From contig NZ_CP024639.1 in NCBI RefSeq assembly GCF_009728735.1, positions 1 through 64,000 of the forward strand: a stretch of 64,000 bases of DNA, read 5' to 3'. Position numbers and translations under genes: made by a program. The notes below the pieces were generated by a model. It had not been told where the DNA came from, made no database searches, and saw nothing but the letters and a program-made list of their open reading frames with translations. Shown here one piece after another: positions 16,557 to 25,136 of this stretch. Position 1 is the first letter of the stretch; each line of letters starts with the position of its first letter. The stretch comes from Pantoea phytobeneficialis (GTDB lineage: Bacteria; Pseudomonadota; Gammaproteobacteria; Enterobacterales; Enterobacteriaceae).

Positions 16557-18050
16557 TTAATGACTGGTTTTGATCAGATCGTCCGGCACCCAGGTCTGGT
16601 CGTAGAAGCCGTCTTCGGTACCGTACAGGCGCAACGCAACCAGGAAGTTACGTCCCTTGATGGTTTTGATAAACGCGTTGTCTGCCACCCCGTCAGGTTT
16701 TGCCGGCCCAAACCAGATATCAATCGAGCCGTCCTGATTCTTCGGCAGATCGTAATAGCCATTGGTTGAGGGCAGCAGTTGGTCGGTTTCCGGCATGGTG
16801 CCGTCCGTTACGTTGTAGGCAGTGACTGCCCAGAACAGCGCGGCGGGCGGGTTTGGTGGCAGATGGAGCTTGTAGGTATTACCCCCTTCAAGGAAGTTCC
16901 CCTCCTTATCATGCGTAGTGAAAGGATATTTTGAACCGGCACCGGTGGTGTGCATCACCATGGCCGCCGCACTGGAATAGGCAATCTGGAAGAAGGCCGC
17001 GCGCTGATTTTCATCCAGCGTGCCAAACTGCATCCATTCTGCCGTCGCGCCAGCCCACGAGTTTTCCCAGTGGCGGTCTTTGTAATACAGCTGACGCTGG
17101 TCTTCTCGACCCAACTGACGGCGGGCGAAGATCATCTTCGGGGCCATTTCCACGGCCTTATTCAGCAGCTCGGTCTGTTTAGGTGACGGATTAAAGGGCT
17201 TTCCTTTGACCATACCAATGCTGAGCAGGGCGCTCCGGGTGGCATCCGGGATGGCGGTCAACGGCTCGTAATCCACAAATGCTTTGAGCTTTGTCCAGTA
17301 AGAGGCGTCTACCGGATACATCATGTTAACCCGCTTGCCACTGGCGTCCGGGAACTGCATCGGCTTCACATCTTTCTCCACGTCCCAGAGCGGATACACC
17401 CTGGTCGTCTCCGCATTTTTTACCGCCGGGGCCGGATCGGGTTTCCCCTCACCTTTGGCCATAACGGTGCGGAAAAACAGAAAGACGTTATAGGTCGGAG
17501 ATTTAAAGGCGAAATAGCCCTGTGGCACGGGCCCCTCATAGTCCGGTGGGAGCAGAAGATAGAGCCCACCGCGCGCGCGGTCGGGACCGACTGCGCCCAC
17601 ATCGGTGATGGTATGCTGGAAGAAGTCGGTGAACATGCCGATGACGTCATGCGGTGCTTTGACCACAAGCGGTCCTGTTTCTTTCAGGTCCAGATAGCTC
17701 ATTGAATAGATCACATCGCCGTTAGGCGTAGGCACCACAGCGCGGCTGTCCATACGCTGCTTCCAGATCGGAAGAATGTTATAGCCTTTTCCGAATGCCG
17801 CCTCAGAGCCATCCCGCAGACCAATGGTATTCAGTAGCGGCAGCGTAGTGATGTATGCATGAATTGCATCCTGATAGTAAAGCTCATCACTCAGTGACTG
17901 TGCATCATTTTGCGGGAGCCAGTTTCCGTTATTGATTTGTGCCATAAGCGGCGACTGTGGCGGGGCATCGGCGGAGAACACAGGGGTGGTAATGAAGGTC
18001 GACAGCATACCGCCTAAAGCAAGGTTTAAGGCCAGGGGGCGAAGTTTCAT
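16557..18050 (-). CDS. DUF1254/DUF1214 exported protein (copy 2)
   Basis: 497 residues from the ATG at 18050 (GAGGA five bases upstream; a six-residue longer start at 18068 is less likely). Signal peptide MKLRPLALNLALGGML... ending near VFSA. DUF1254 region: VVPTPNGDVIYSMSYLDLKE and DFFQHTITDVGAVGPDRARG, then GYFAFKSPTYN. DUF1214 region: ALFWAVTAYNVTDGTM and DGSIDIWFGPAKPDG. It shares architecture with copy 1 but is only distantly similar, so these are old paralogues rather than a recent duplication. The 73-bp gap to copy 1 suggests co-transcription. Confidence 0.92.
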   Translation of the reverse strand: MKLRPLALNLALGGMLSTFITTPVFSADAPPQSPLMAQINNGNWLPQNDAQSLSDELYYQDAIHAYITTLPLLNTIGLRDGSEAAFGKGYNILPIWKQRMDSRAVVPTPNGDVIYSMSYLDLKETGPLVVKAPHDVIGMFTDFFQHTITDVGAVGPDRARGGLYLLLPPDYEGPVPQGYFAFKSPTYNVFLFFRTVMAKGEGKPDPAPAVKNAETTRVYPLWDVEKDVKPMQFPDASGKRVNMMYPVDASYWTKLKAFVDYEPLTAIPDATRSALLSIGMVKGKPFNPSPKQTELLNKAVEMAPKMIFARRQLGREDQRQLYYKDRHWENSWAGATAEWMQFGTLDENQRAAFFQIAYSSAAAMVMHTTGAGSKYPFTTHDKEGNFLEGGNTYKLHLPPNPPAALFWAVTAYNVTDGTMPETDQLLPSTNGYYDLPKNQDGSIDIWFGPAKPDGVADNAFIKTIKGRNFLVALRLYGTEDGFYDQTWVPDDLIKTSH

Positions 18051-18812
18051 TTGTTTCCTCTTGAGCAATGAATTTCGTTACCGAATACAGCAAAGAGGCC
18101 CGCCGGTTAATCCCGTGTGCCGGCAGGATATAAATGGTGAAATGGCTTAAACCTTACATTTCGAATTAACTGTAGAAAGAAGTATTACAGTTGCCAGTTT
18201 GGCTTAATCATTTTGAGAGTGAGTTATCAAAACTTTCAGAAACAACAAAAGAATTACTGATTAATCATGGTTCCGATCACAGCCCATTAAAACAAAAAAA
18301 TAATTATATAACAGTTGGTTATGTTGATTTTAATTAAAAGCATAAGATCCAGCATGTACTTAGATTTGCGCCAGGCTTAAAAACCAATTTTCAGAAAAGT
18401 GCCACATCCCTGGTGGGCAGTTCTGTCTTGTTTCCCATTGATTTTTCAATGATGCGTTACATTAAATTCCAACCTTTTAATTCAGGAGAGGCTCTCTGGA
18501 TATCTTCAGTGGACGTTTGAGCAAAAATATTATGTACTGATGAAATCCTCCCTCTGGAAAAATCGTATTGTTGATCATGAAACCCCTTCATATATCACAA
18601 GTTTGGGGGCTGTGACTTAGTTAAACTGAAAGTACCCTGTGAAATTTTCCTCTTGCTCCCAGCCATGCCAACTACACTGAAATCACGCGCTAAAACGCCG
18701 TGTTCTCAACGGGTTCCTGTCCTTCAGCAATGTATTTGTCCATATAGATTTGGGTTGAAACATCTGCCATGCAGAAAGAGTCGCACATTTAAATCCATTC
18801 AAGGAAATCATC
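18051..18812. other. Divergent promoter region of the DUF1254/DUF1214 genes
   Basis: About 760 bp of AT-rich DNA separating minus-strand copy 2 from plus-strand copy 3. No gene is visible. The length and AT richness fit a silenced or multi-regulated divergent promoter, perhaps bound by H-NS. I could not place a specific operator. Confidence 0.4.
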
Positions 18813-20327
18813 ATGGCCATATCAAGACGAGGTTTTTACAAGCTGGTTCTGGGCAGCGCGGCAGGTTTCGCCGTGATGAAACATGTCAGTGCCAGACAGC
18901 CTGAAGTGCTGCAAAAAGTCCCCTTGCACCATGGCGCGGGCGATAAAGGCGAAACACAGGGCGGTTTCCCGCCCTCAGGCGCCACCTGCTCGGTCGTTGA
19001 TTTTGACTATCAGATTAAATATCAGCGTGCGTTTGAAGCCGTTCTCTGGAACATACCTGCCGTGGCGATATACAGCTTCCGGCGCGCCGCCTTCGATAAC
19101 CTGGGCATGAAAGATAACGACATCATTGCCTATTCCCACACGGCAACGCCCAGGCTGGAAGCCATCACGGCCAACAGTACCACGCCTTACATCACAGCGT
19201 TTACCGACCTGCAACACGGGCCTGTGGTACTGGAGGTACCCGTTGCAGGCGCAGAGGGCAGTCTGTATGGGCAGATTGTCGATGCCTGGCAGTTCACTAT
19301 CGCAGACGTCGGCCCGGCGGGTATGGATAAAGGTCAGGGAGGGAAATATCTGCTCACGCCTCCCAGCTATAATGAGGCGATACCGCAGGGGTATCTGCAC
19401 GTTGCTTCGCCCAACTATCGGATTGCTTTCGCCTTCCGGTCAGTGCCCGCGACAGGAAAATCACTGCAGGATGCCTATCTTTACTCGAAAAAACTGCGCA
19501 TGTATTACCTCAGCGACGCCGCGAATCCCCCCACCCAGCGCTTCGTCGATCCCAGCAATGATGTCTATCCCACACTGCCGTTCTACGATGAGCGGCATTT
19601 TGAGGATATGCATGCCGTAGCCAGCGTTGAGCCGGTACAGGAGCAAGACAAGGTGATGATGGGTATGCTGATGTCACTGGGGATTGAACGCGGTAAACCC
19701 TTTGCCCCCGATGAAACCACGCGCAAAGCCATGCGCCAGGCCGCGATTGACGCATGGTTTTATCTGCAGCACTGGTTCGACAACTTCCCCCGCGAAAAGC
19801 TCTTCTGGCCAGACAGACACTACGCTTCGCTGTTGCTGGCCGATGCAAACCAGCGCTTCACGTTTGTTTACGATGACAAAATTGACCTGATTAATCGTGC
19901 TGCAGAATATTTCTGGTGTACCTACATGCCGAAAGATCTCAGCCCTTCACCTGCAACGCAGTATCTGATGGCGATGGCAGACAGTCAGGGCCAGTTACTG
20001 CAGGCTGGCGTCATGTACCGACTGACCGTACCCGCACAGATGCCGGTGAAACAGTTCTGGGCCTTGACGGTGTACAACCGTGACACCATGTCCTTTATCT
20101 ACAACACGCTCGAACGCACAACGCTCTCTTCCTACGATCTGGACGGGATGAAGAAGAACGCCGACGGCAGCGTGACGATTTACATCGGCCCACAGGCGCC
20201 AGTCGGGCTCGAGAACAACTGGATACCGACCAGCGGAAAGCGTCCGCTACCGGCAATGCGGCTGTATGGCCCCACTGATGCCATCAACAATAAGTCTTTT
20301 AAACTCGCCGACATTGAGCGCGCATAA
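18813..20327 (+). CDS. DUF1254/DUF1214 protein with Tat signal (copy 3)
   Basis: 504 residues. The N-terminus MAISRRGFYKLVLGSAAGFA carries a twin-arginine motif (S-R-R-x-F-x-K) and a weakly hydrophobic core, so export folded through Tat is predicted, unlike the Sec-type copies 1 and 2. DUF1254 signatures include IIAYSHTATPRLEAITANS and QFTIADVGPAGMDKGQGG; DUF1214 signatures include QFWALTVYNRDTMSF and DGSVTIYIGPQAP. AAGGA lies seven bases before the ATG. Tat export implies a cofactor or rapid cytoplasmic folding, although no cofactor motif is obvious. It is divergently transcribed from the other two. Confidence 0.92.
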   Translation: MAISRRGFYKLVLGSAAGFAVMKHVSARQPEVLQKVPLHHGAGDKGETQGGFPPSGATCSVVDFDYQIKYQRAFEAVLWNIPAVAIYSFRRAAFDNLGMKDNDIIAYSHTATPRLEAITANSTTPYITAFTDLQHGPVVLEVPVAGAEGSLYGQIVDAWQFTIADVGPAGMDKGQGGKYLLTPPSYNEAIPQGYLHVASPNYRIAFAFRSVPATGKSLQDAYLYSKKLRMYYLSDAANPPTQRFVDPSNDVYPTLPFYDERHFEDMHAVASVEPVQEQDKVMMGMLMSLGIERGKPFAPDETTRKAMRQAAIDAWFYLQHWFDNFPREKLFWPDRHYASLLLADANQRFTFVYDDKIDLINRAAEYFWCTYMPKDLSPSPATQYLMAMADSQGQLLQAGVMYRLTVPAQMPVKQFWALTVYNRDTMSFIYNTLERTTLSSYDLDGMKKNADGSVTIYIGPQAPVGLENNWIPTSGKRPLPAMRLYGPTDAINNKSFKLADIERA

Positions 20328-20661
20328 CGAGTCAGCCCGGAACCAGAGTCGAAGAGGAACAGAACCCTGATTGTCATGCTGCTGTCAGCCTTAGCGTCAC
20401 TTAGCTGGTGCAGAGAAGCAACCAAATGGCAGAGGATGCCTATATTGATGGCTATTCCTTGGATTAAGCCTCCGGGCTCTTTTCTTTGCAATCATTATGT
20501 AAGGGCGCGTAAGTATCACCACCACGCTTGCGCTTTGTGTAGTGGTTTTGACATTTTCCCAGTGGATCGACATACGGCATTGTTAGCAAGTACCGTGTCG
20601 CAATCCTTTCAACCTTATGCATCCATAATTTCTCTAACAGTTCGTCAGAGAGTTACCGGAT
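20328..20661. other. Spacer and probable left end of the IS110-type element
   Basis: About 330 bp without a gene. IS110 elements generally lack obvious terminal inverted repeats, so the exact left boundary is not placed; it may lie around 20500-20640. Confidence 0.35.
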
Positions 20662-21386
20662 ATGAACCGCATGGTCGTAGGCGCTGACATCGCCAAAAAC
20701 GTGATTAAGCTTCACTATGTGGATACTGAAACCGGGGAAGTAGTCAATAAGGCGGTTAAACGCGCCTCTTTCCTGAGCTTCTTTCAGAACCGGGAACCCT
20801 GCCTGGTCGGCATGGAGGCCAGCGGCGGCGCGCACCACTGGGCCCGTCAGCTGAGCCTTCTTGGGCATCAGGTCAAGTTGATGCCCGGTGCCTATGTGAA
20901 AGCATTCAACATACGAAACAAAAATGATATGGCGGACGCTGAAGCCATCTGGCGCGCCGCTCAGCAGCCGGGTAAAGCGGTGGCGGTCAAGACGGAGGCT
21001 CAGCAGGCGATGCTGGCGTTAAAGCCATCAGCGCCATCCCCGGCGTGGGTTTCCTGACCGCCACGGGAAGCGCCGGTGCGTTTCGTTCCGGTCGGGAGTT
21101 TGCCGCCTGGATAGGGCTGGTTCCACGACAGACCGGCACGGGTGGCAAAGTTATACTGAAGGGCATCAGCAAACGGGGTGATAAATACCTGCGCAAGCTG
21201 CTGATCAACGGCGCGCACAGTGTGATTCAGAATGCGAATGAGCCGGGAGCGTGGGTAACGGATCTGCTCAAGAGGCGGCCCGTGAACGTGGCATCCGTCG
21301 CGCTGGCCAACAAAATGGCCAGAACCATCTGGGCGGTTCTGGCTCACAATACGCCGTATACCATAACACCGCCGGACACGGTGTAG
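20662..21386 (+). pseudogene. IS110-family transposase with an internal deletion and frameshift
   Basis: The first frame (20662-21057) gives the N-terminal RuvC-like part: VVGADIAKNVIKLHYVD with the first catalytic Asp, CLVGMEASGGAHHWAR with the Glu, and NKNDMADAEAIW with a later Asp. The second frame (~21003-21386) gives the C-terminal Transposase_20 part: IPGVGFLTATG, EFAAWIGLVPRQTGTGGKV and GISKRGDKYLRKLL. About 100 residues normally lying between them are missing, and the frame changes near 21000-21015. The element should therefore be immobile. Confidence 0.85.
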
Positions 21387-21898
21387 CGGTTCTAGAGCCC
21401 CTGATTGATAAGTCTCCTGCGATTGCGCGGGTAGTCGTACGTAATGACAGACAGGTCGGACCGTGGCGCGCTAAACCTGAAAAAAGTATCGAACTCCAGG
21501 TTCGCAGAGGTAATGAGGCGTGCGCCAGCGGAATTCATTAGGGCCCGCGACAGTGCTAACTGCCGCAACAAGGCCGGATATATAACTGCAATCGCCTAAC
21601 TGTCATCACCGAGACTGTCCGGCATACGGGAGGTGCTCATTTATATCTTTTTGTCGGGTTGTCCACATTCCGGGTGCATAGCCTCCCGTGAACCCTGTGG
21701 ATAAAATCAGCCCCGCCGTGAACCGACAGGGCTGTAGCGTGATGGTTAATTATTGACCGGCGCTATCGCAGGTACTTCTGTATCAGCGCTGCCCCGTGAT
21801 GAAGATGACGTGCCGTCACGCAGATGCAACTCACATCCAGAGCCAGTTTTTGTTGGCGATGGTCAAACTTGACTCACTGAATTTATGGTACAGCAAAT
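21387..21898. other. Region right of the IS110 remnant with no supported gene
   Basis: About 510 bp. It probably contains the IS110 right end and decayed DNA. A minus-strand frame ending at 21746 (GCELHLRDGTSSSSRGS...) looks like the tail of a lost protein, but has no start and cannot be assigned. Confidence 0.35.
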
Positions 21899-21901
21899 GC
21901 G

Positions 21902-21924
21902 AAAAAGGCCGCCTTTTGGCGACC
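21902..21924 (-). terminator. Terminator of the DUF1471 gene
   Basis: A GC-rich hairpin GGCCGCC-TTTT-GGCGACC flanked by AAAAA, giving a U-run on the minus transcript. It lies 31 bp past the stop at 21955 and is nearly identical to the one at 61684-61706. Confidence 0.75.
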
Positions 21925-21954
21925 TCTTCCGGCACTTCTCTGTACGACCATCCG

Positions 21955-22164
21955 TTATTTGTACAGTTCTGCGGTCATGTGAACACGGTTATTGGTGTTC
22001 GCTTCGGTGATTTTGTACTGCGCACCCTGCTGAGCGGCCTGTGCAGCGATTTTCGCTTCTGCACCATCCAGGGTAGAAGCGGAAGCAGTGATGCTCTGCG
22101 CAAAGCTACCGAAAGAAATCAGTGACAGGGCCGCAACTGCAACGAAAGTTTTGATAGATTTCAT
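21955..22164 (-). CDS. DUF1471 (YdgH/BhsA/McbA-like) periplasmic peptide
   Basis: 69 residues: signal peptide (MKSIKTFVAVAALSLISFGS, cleaved near SFA-Q) and a compact DUF1471 domain, with family motifs TLDGAEAKIAAQA, the strand YKITEANTNN and the final strand RVHMTAELYK. Members respond to stress and influence biofilm or envelope properties. The ATG at 22164 has GAGGG seven bases upstream; the ATG two codons earlier overlaps the ribosome site and is unlikely. The gene is a hybrid, with its N-terminal half from the paralogue at 62076 and its C-terminal half from that at 61737. Confidence 0.9.
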   Translation of the reverse strand: MKSIKTFVAVAALSLISFGSFAQSITASASTLDGAEAKIAAQAAQQGAQYKITEANTNNRVHMTAELYK

Positions 22165-22391
22165 GGTCATTCCCTCATAAGTTTGTTTAATCGGTGAGGC
22201 GTTGTGCCTCGATGTGAGAGAGAATAGACCTGTCGACGGGTGAGTAAAAGCTGAGGGATTTGCTGAAAGAACTCAAAAAAATTGAATAAATGTTAACCAG
22301 CAAACTGCTTCATCGATCCAACACAACGCGTATGACACGTCGGTATTACTTCCCTGTCAGATGAGGTCAATGAAGCCATACTGCATTTACG

Positions 22392-22583
22392 TCAAAAAAG
22401 ATGCCTGATATACCTCAGAAGAAAAACTCCGGATGCGTAAAGCGGGCCTGAAATGAGGGATATGCAGACCGCTTTTCGGGATGAAAGCCCTGCTTTCTTC
22501 CACTGCGCAAACCACATGGCCATGCCCCACAGCACGGAAAAACATACCGCGCTAAAGACGAATTCAATCACATAATGCTTCAT
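22392..22583 (-). CDS. Small two-helix membrane protein
   Basis: 63 residues with two hydrophobic segments (about 4-24 and 38-58) joined by a basic loop, QWKKAGLSSRK. GGGAGG lies five bases before the ATG. Family not recognised. It is transcribed in the same direction as the next small membrane gene, 58 bp away, so the pair may be one unit. Confidence 0.6.
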   Translation of the reverse strand: MKHYVIEFVFSAVCFSVLWGMAMWFAQWKKAGLSSRKAVCISLISGPLYASGVFLLRYIRHLF

Positions 22584-22641
22584 AACACCTCCCTGATTTT
22601 ATCTGTTGTTCCTGTCGGATGTTGACCACTTTCTAAAAGTC

Positions 22642-22923
22642 TCAGCCTGGTTCACCCAGCAAACGATGTCTGTAATATTTGCGGGCAACGTGAATGAGAA
22701 TTTGACTATAAACAAAGCCGCCAATCGCTCCCATGACGATAACTCCGGGGAAACCCAATAATTTTGCGCCCGCGCCGGATAACAGTGCACAGAGTAGCAG
22801 CCCGACCCATGTTTCCCAATGCCGAAAGGTTGAGGTATAGATATCGTTCCAGCGTTTGCCACACTCTTTTGAAGAAAGTTGTGATAGCTCGGGGATGCTT
22901 CTGAGTGACCAGTAGATTTTCAT
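22642..22923 (-). CDS. Small membrane protein
   Basis: 93 residues. The N-terminal ~32 residues are polar (SIPELSQLSSKECGKRWNDI). Two hydrophobic helices follow (about 38-56 and 58-76), then a basic tail (ARKYYRHRLLGEP). AAGGA lies seven bases before the ATG. Several small enterobacterial membrane proteins have this plan, but I cannot name the family. Confidence 0.65.
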   Translation of the reverse strand: MKIYWSLRSIPELSQLSSKECGKRWNDIYTSTFRHWETWVGLLLCALLSGAGAKLLGFPGVIVMGAIGGFVYSQILIHVARKYYRHRLLGEPG

Positions 22924-23740
22924 GCTGATGTCCTTATTGCGATGAATACAAACAGGAGAACATAAAAACGGGGCTTATAAAAGACTTACACACTGTTGCG
23001 GGTACGCCTGACATCGGACCAGTGGTCCTCTTTGGCGATAAAATTAATGCCAATTGAGCACGTTGCTAACCCTGCGCAACCTTGACATTAGAATATTCAT
23101 CTGGAAAACAGCGTAATCCAGCCTCACATGTCATGTTAATGCGTAAAGAAAGTGTAAGGTGTGGGAAAGTGTATAATTTAGTTGTATTGAAATATATTGT
23201 TTCATACCTACTCGTGCAGCCTATAGAATACTAATCATATCAGGTTGATTTCACTGACCTCTGAAGGAAATTAAGCATGGATCGTGTCTTGAAATACTTT
23301 CCTTTTTAAGTTAAATACAAAAAAAATCCCTATCGGCAACGATGAAAATTAAAGATGCTTTTGCATCTGTTTCGACGAATATTCCCAATCTGCATAGAGG
23401 TTTTCCAACCTCTGGCTACGCAATTCTTTTTGGGATATTGGGTTAGGACTGCTCCTTGTGTTTTGGTGAAAAAAACAACACGACTATTTCTTCTCTGATA
23501 CTAAAGATCTCAACAAACACGCCGATAACCTCTCCGGAAATAGATGCGACGTATCTCATCTAGTTTCAGAGAAGAGCGAACACTCCAGAAAATAGGTTTA
23601 TCTGTACCTGTGAGATGTATCGCCACGGATTTGCCTTAACAGATGACAGTCAAATCCTGATTTAAAATTTTAACAGCAAAAGTGTCTATGGACAGCACAC
23701 TCATTAAGCGCTGATCCATTCGACCATTTAAGGAAAAAAG
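22924..23740. other. Long AT-rich leader before the srf-type operon
   Basis: About 815 bp. It has a TATAAT-like box at 23172-23177 and two hairpins, AGATGC/GCATCT near 23352-23368 and AGAGGTT/AACCTCT near 23396-23413. A 34-codon frame at 23342-23446 and a second frame beyond it, FFSDTKDLNKHADNLSGNR, could be pieces of a lost gene but have no ribosome site. This region must hold the operon promoter; its length allows several regulators to bind. Confidence 0.4.
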
Positions 23741-24481
23741 ATGTCGAATAAGTTTAAACGTAGCACTACCTGTCTGCTTGTTTCTCTTTCCCTTCTGCTT
23801 GGTGGTTGTGCTAATACCGGAAGCTCCCTGCTCTCCAGCACCAAACCCGATCCACGACTGACCAGTGGCGAACAATCCCAATTATTTAGCAGTTCAGCAG
23901 CCCAGGGCTGTGGCATGGGGGCTTTGGCGGGCGCAGGCATTGGTGCCCTGGCAGGGGCTCTGGCCGGAAATGGCAAAAATGCGTTGGTGGGTGCCGCCGT
24001 GGGCGGTGCTGCCGGTTGTGCTGCCGGTGTAGCGACCAACTATTACCTGGACAGTCTGAAAAAAGATTACGCCACCACCGCCGATCGACTGCAAGCGATG
24101 GATAAAGACATCAATAAAGATACCGCAGATATCGCCAAAACTACCGCAGCGATGAAAGCGGTGATCAGTGAAAACAGCGCGACCCTGACCCAAATTAGCA
24201 TCCAGAAAGACAAAGCAGGCTTTGATAAAGCCAGTGCCAAAAAAGAACTGTCTCAGGTTGATGCCAATATCAGCGTCATGAAAGACAAAATTAAGAATAT
24301 GAAAGAAAAAAGTGCTGCTTATAAGGTCGCGTTGCAGGGACAAACCACCAGCACAGCGGCAGATAAAGCCAAGCTGAAACAACTGAACACCGAATATAGC
24401 GAACTCAATGGCCAGATTACCGCGCTGGAATCTGAAGCGAATGGCTTGTACAGCCAACGCCAGGCTATTTCATTAGGTTGA
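23741..24481 (+). CDS. Glycine-zipper lipoprotein with coiled coil (operon gene 1)
   Basis: 246 residues. A lipoprotein signal ends L-L-G-G-C with Cys23. Residues ~57-105 are a glycine-zipper region (MGALAGAGIGALAGALAG, then LVGAAVGGAAGCAAGVA), a motif that inserts into or oligomerises at membranes. Residues ~110-240 are a long Lys/Asp/Ala-rich coiled coil. Outer-membrane lipoproteins of this kind can anchor or span the periplasm. AAGGA precedes the ATG. A hairpin directly after it (24489-24510) could limit read-through, making this the most abundant product of the operon. It may fill the TagQ-like role in the system proposed here. Confidence 0.85.
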   Translation: MSNKFKRSTTCLLVSLSLLLGGCANTGSSLLSSTKPDPRLTSGEQSQLFSSSAAQGCGMGALAGAGIGALAGALAGNGKNALVGAAVGGAAGCAAGVATNYYLDSLKKDYATTADRLQAMDKDINKDTADIAKTTAAMKAVISENSATLTQISIQKDKAGFDKASAKKELSQVDANISVMKDKIKNMKEKSAAYKVALQGQTTSTAADKAKLKQLNTEYSELNGQITALESEANGLYSQRQAISLG

Positions 24482-24488
24482 TAATGAC

Positions 24489-24510
24489 GGGCCGATATTA
24501 TTATCGGCCC
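24489..24510 (+). terminator. Hairpin between operon genes 1 and 2
   Basis: A perfect 9-bp stem GGGCCGATA / TATCGGCCC with a TTAT loop, followed by TGTTT, 8 bp past the gene 1 stop. It is likely a partial terminator that sets higher expression of the first lipoprotein than of the rest. Confidence 0.65.
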
Positions 24511-24568
24511 TGTTTAGATTTATTGCTGAACACATTTCGTTCAGCACGCTCAATTCATGGACGCCCTT

Positions 24569-25051
24569 ATGAGAATTTATGTATTAGTCACTTCCCTGCT
24601 ACTCGCCGGATGTGCCACATCTCCTCAGGATTGCGATTTGCATGCTCAGGATCCCAGCTTTCTCACCAAGTTGAGCTGCACAACTTCTGGCGGATATAGA
24701 CAAAAAGTCGACGAGCAAGAGCGCCATGTGCTGCAAAGTCAGCGGGACAATAAAATTGCCCAACAAAATCTCGCGGATACCCAAATCAGGGAACAAGCCT
24801 CCAGCCAGAAATTGGCAGATGAACAATCCAGGTTAAAAGCGGCGCGATCTGATCTGGCTCAAACGCTGAAAAAGCTCAAATCGAGCAAAGCCAATAATCA
24901 GCAACGCCAGCAAGAAATTAAGCAACTGGAAGCGTTGCAACGTCAGTCTCAGCAGGCCAACAGCGCAGATGAAGTCGCGGTCATTGAAAAGAAAATTGCC
25001 GCAGCCAAAGCACGCGTCGCCGAGCTTGAGCAAGCTAACGCACTTCAATAA
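24569..25051 (+). CDS. Coiled-coil lipoprotein (operon gene 2)
   Basis: 160 residues from the ATG at 24569, which places the lipobox L-A-G-C at Cys15; an in-frame ATG four codons earlier is possible. Two further cysteines (positions ~21 and ~37) could form a disulfide near the membrane. The rest, from residue ~48, is a highly charged Gln/Lys/Glu/Ala-rich coiled coil (QQNLADTQIREQASSQKLAD ... AKARVAELEQANALQ). No enzyme motif is seen. A partner of the gene 1 lipoprotein, or a stalk contacting the membrane-anchored proteins that follow, is plausible. Confidence 0.8.
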   Translation: MRIYVLVTSLLLAGCATSPQDCDLHAQDPSFLTKLSCTTSGGYRQKVDEQERHVLQSQRDNKIAQQNLADTQIREQASSQKLADEQSRLKAARSDLAQTLKKLKSSKANNQQRQQEIKQLEALQRQSQQANSADEVAVIEKKIAAAKARVAELEQANALQ

Positions 25052-25136
25052 TGCGTCACCTGAGTGGCGGCATTTAATGCTCGCCACCTGGCCAATCAGC
25101 ATCTGCTGCTAATAACGACAAACATGAATCCGGGCT

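Larger units (their letters stand above)
21899..22265. repeat. Hybrid copy of the DUF1471 loci at 61.7 and 62.1 kb
   Basis: From 21899 to about 22060 the sequence follows the locus at 61682-61860 almost base for base: terminator hairpin, 3' end and C-terminal codons. From about 22070 to 22265 it follows the locus at ~62190-62385: N-terminal codons, ribosome site and upstream region. The switch lies in the shared stretch encoding TLDGAEAKIAAQA. Confidence 0.85.

Noticed and set aside
21746..21850. Minus-strand frame ending APVNN that resembles the tail of a phage lysis protein
   Set aside because: Only a fragment without a start, and the resemblance is too weak to name.
23342..23446. 34-codon ORF in the leader of the srf-type operon
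   Set aside because: No ribosome site; continuing frames hint at a decayed gene but are too broken to call.
23894..24457. Minus-strand open frame opposite the first lipoprotein
   Set aside because: Phe/Gly-rich antisense of a coiled-coil gene; no ribosome site or homology.
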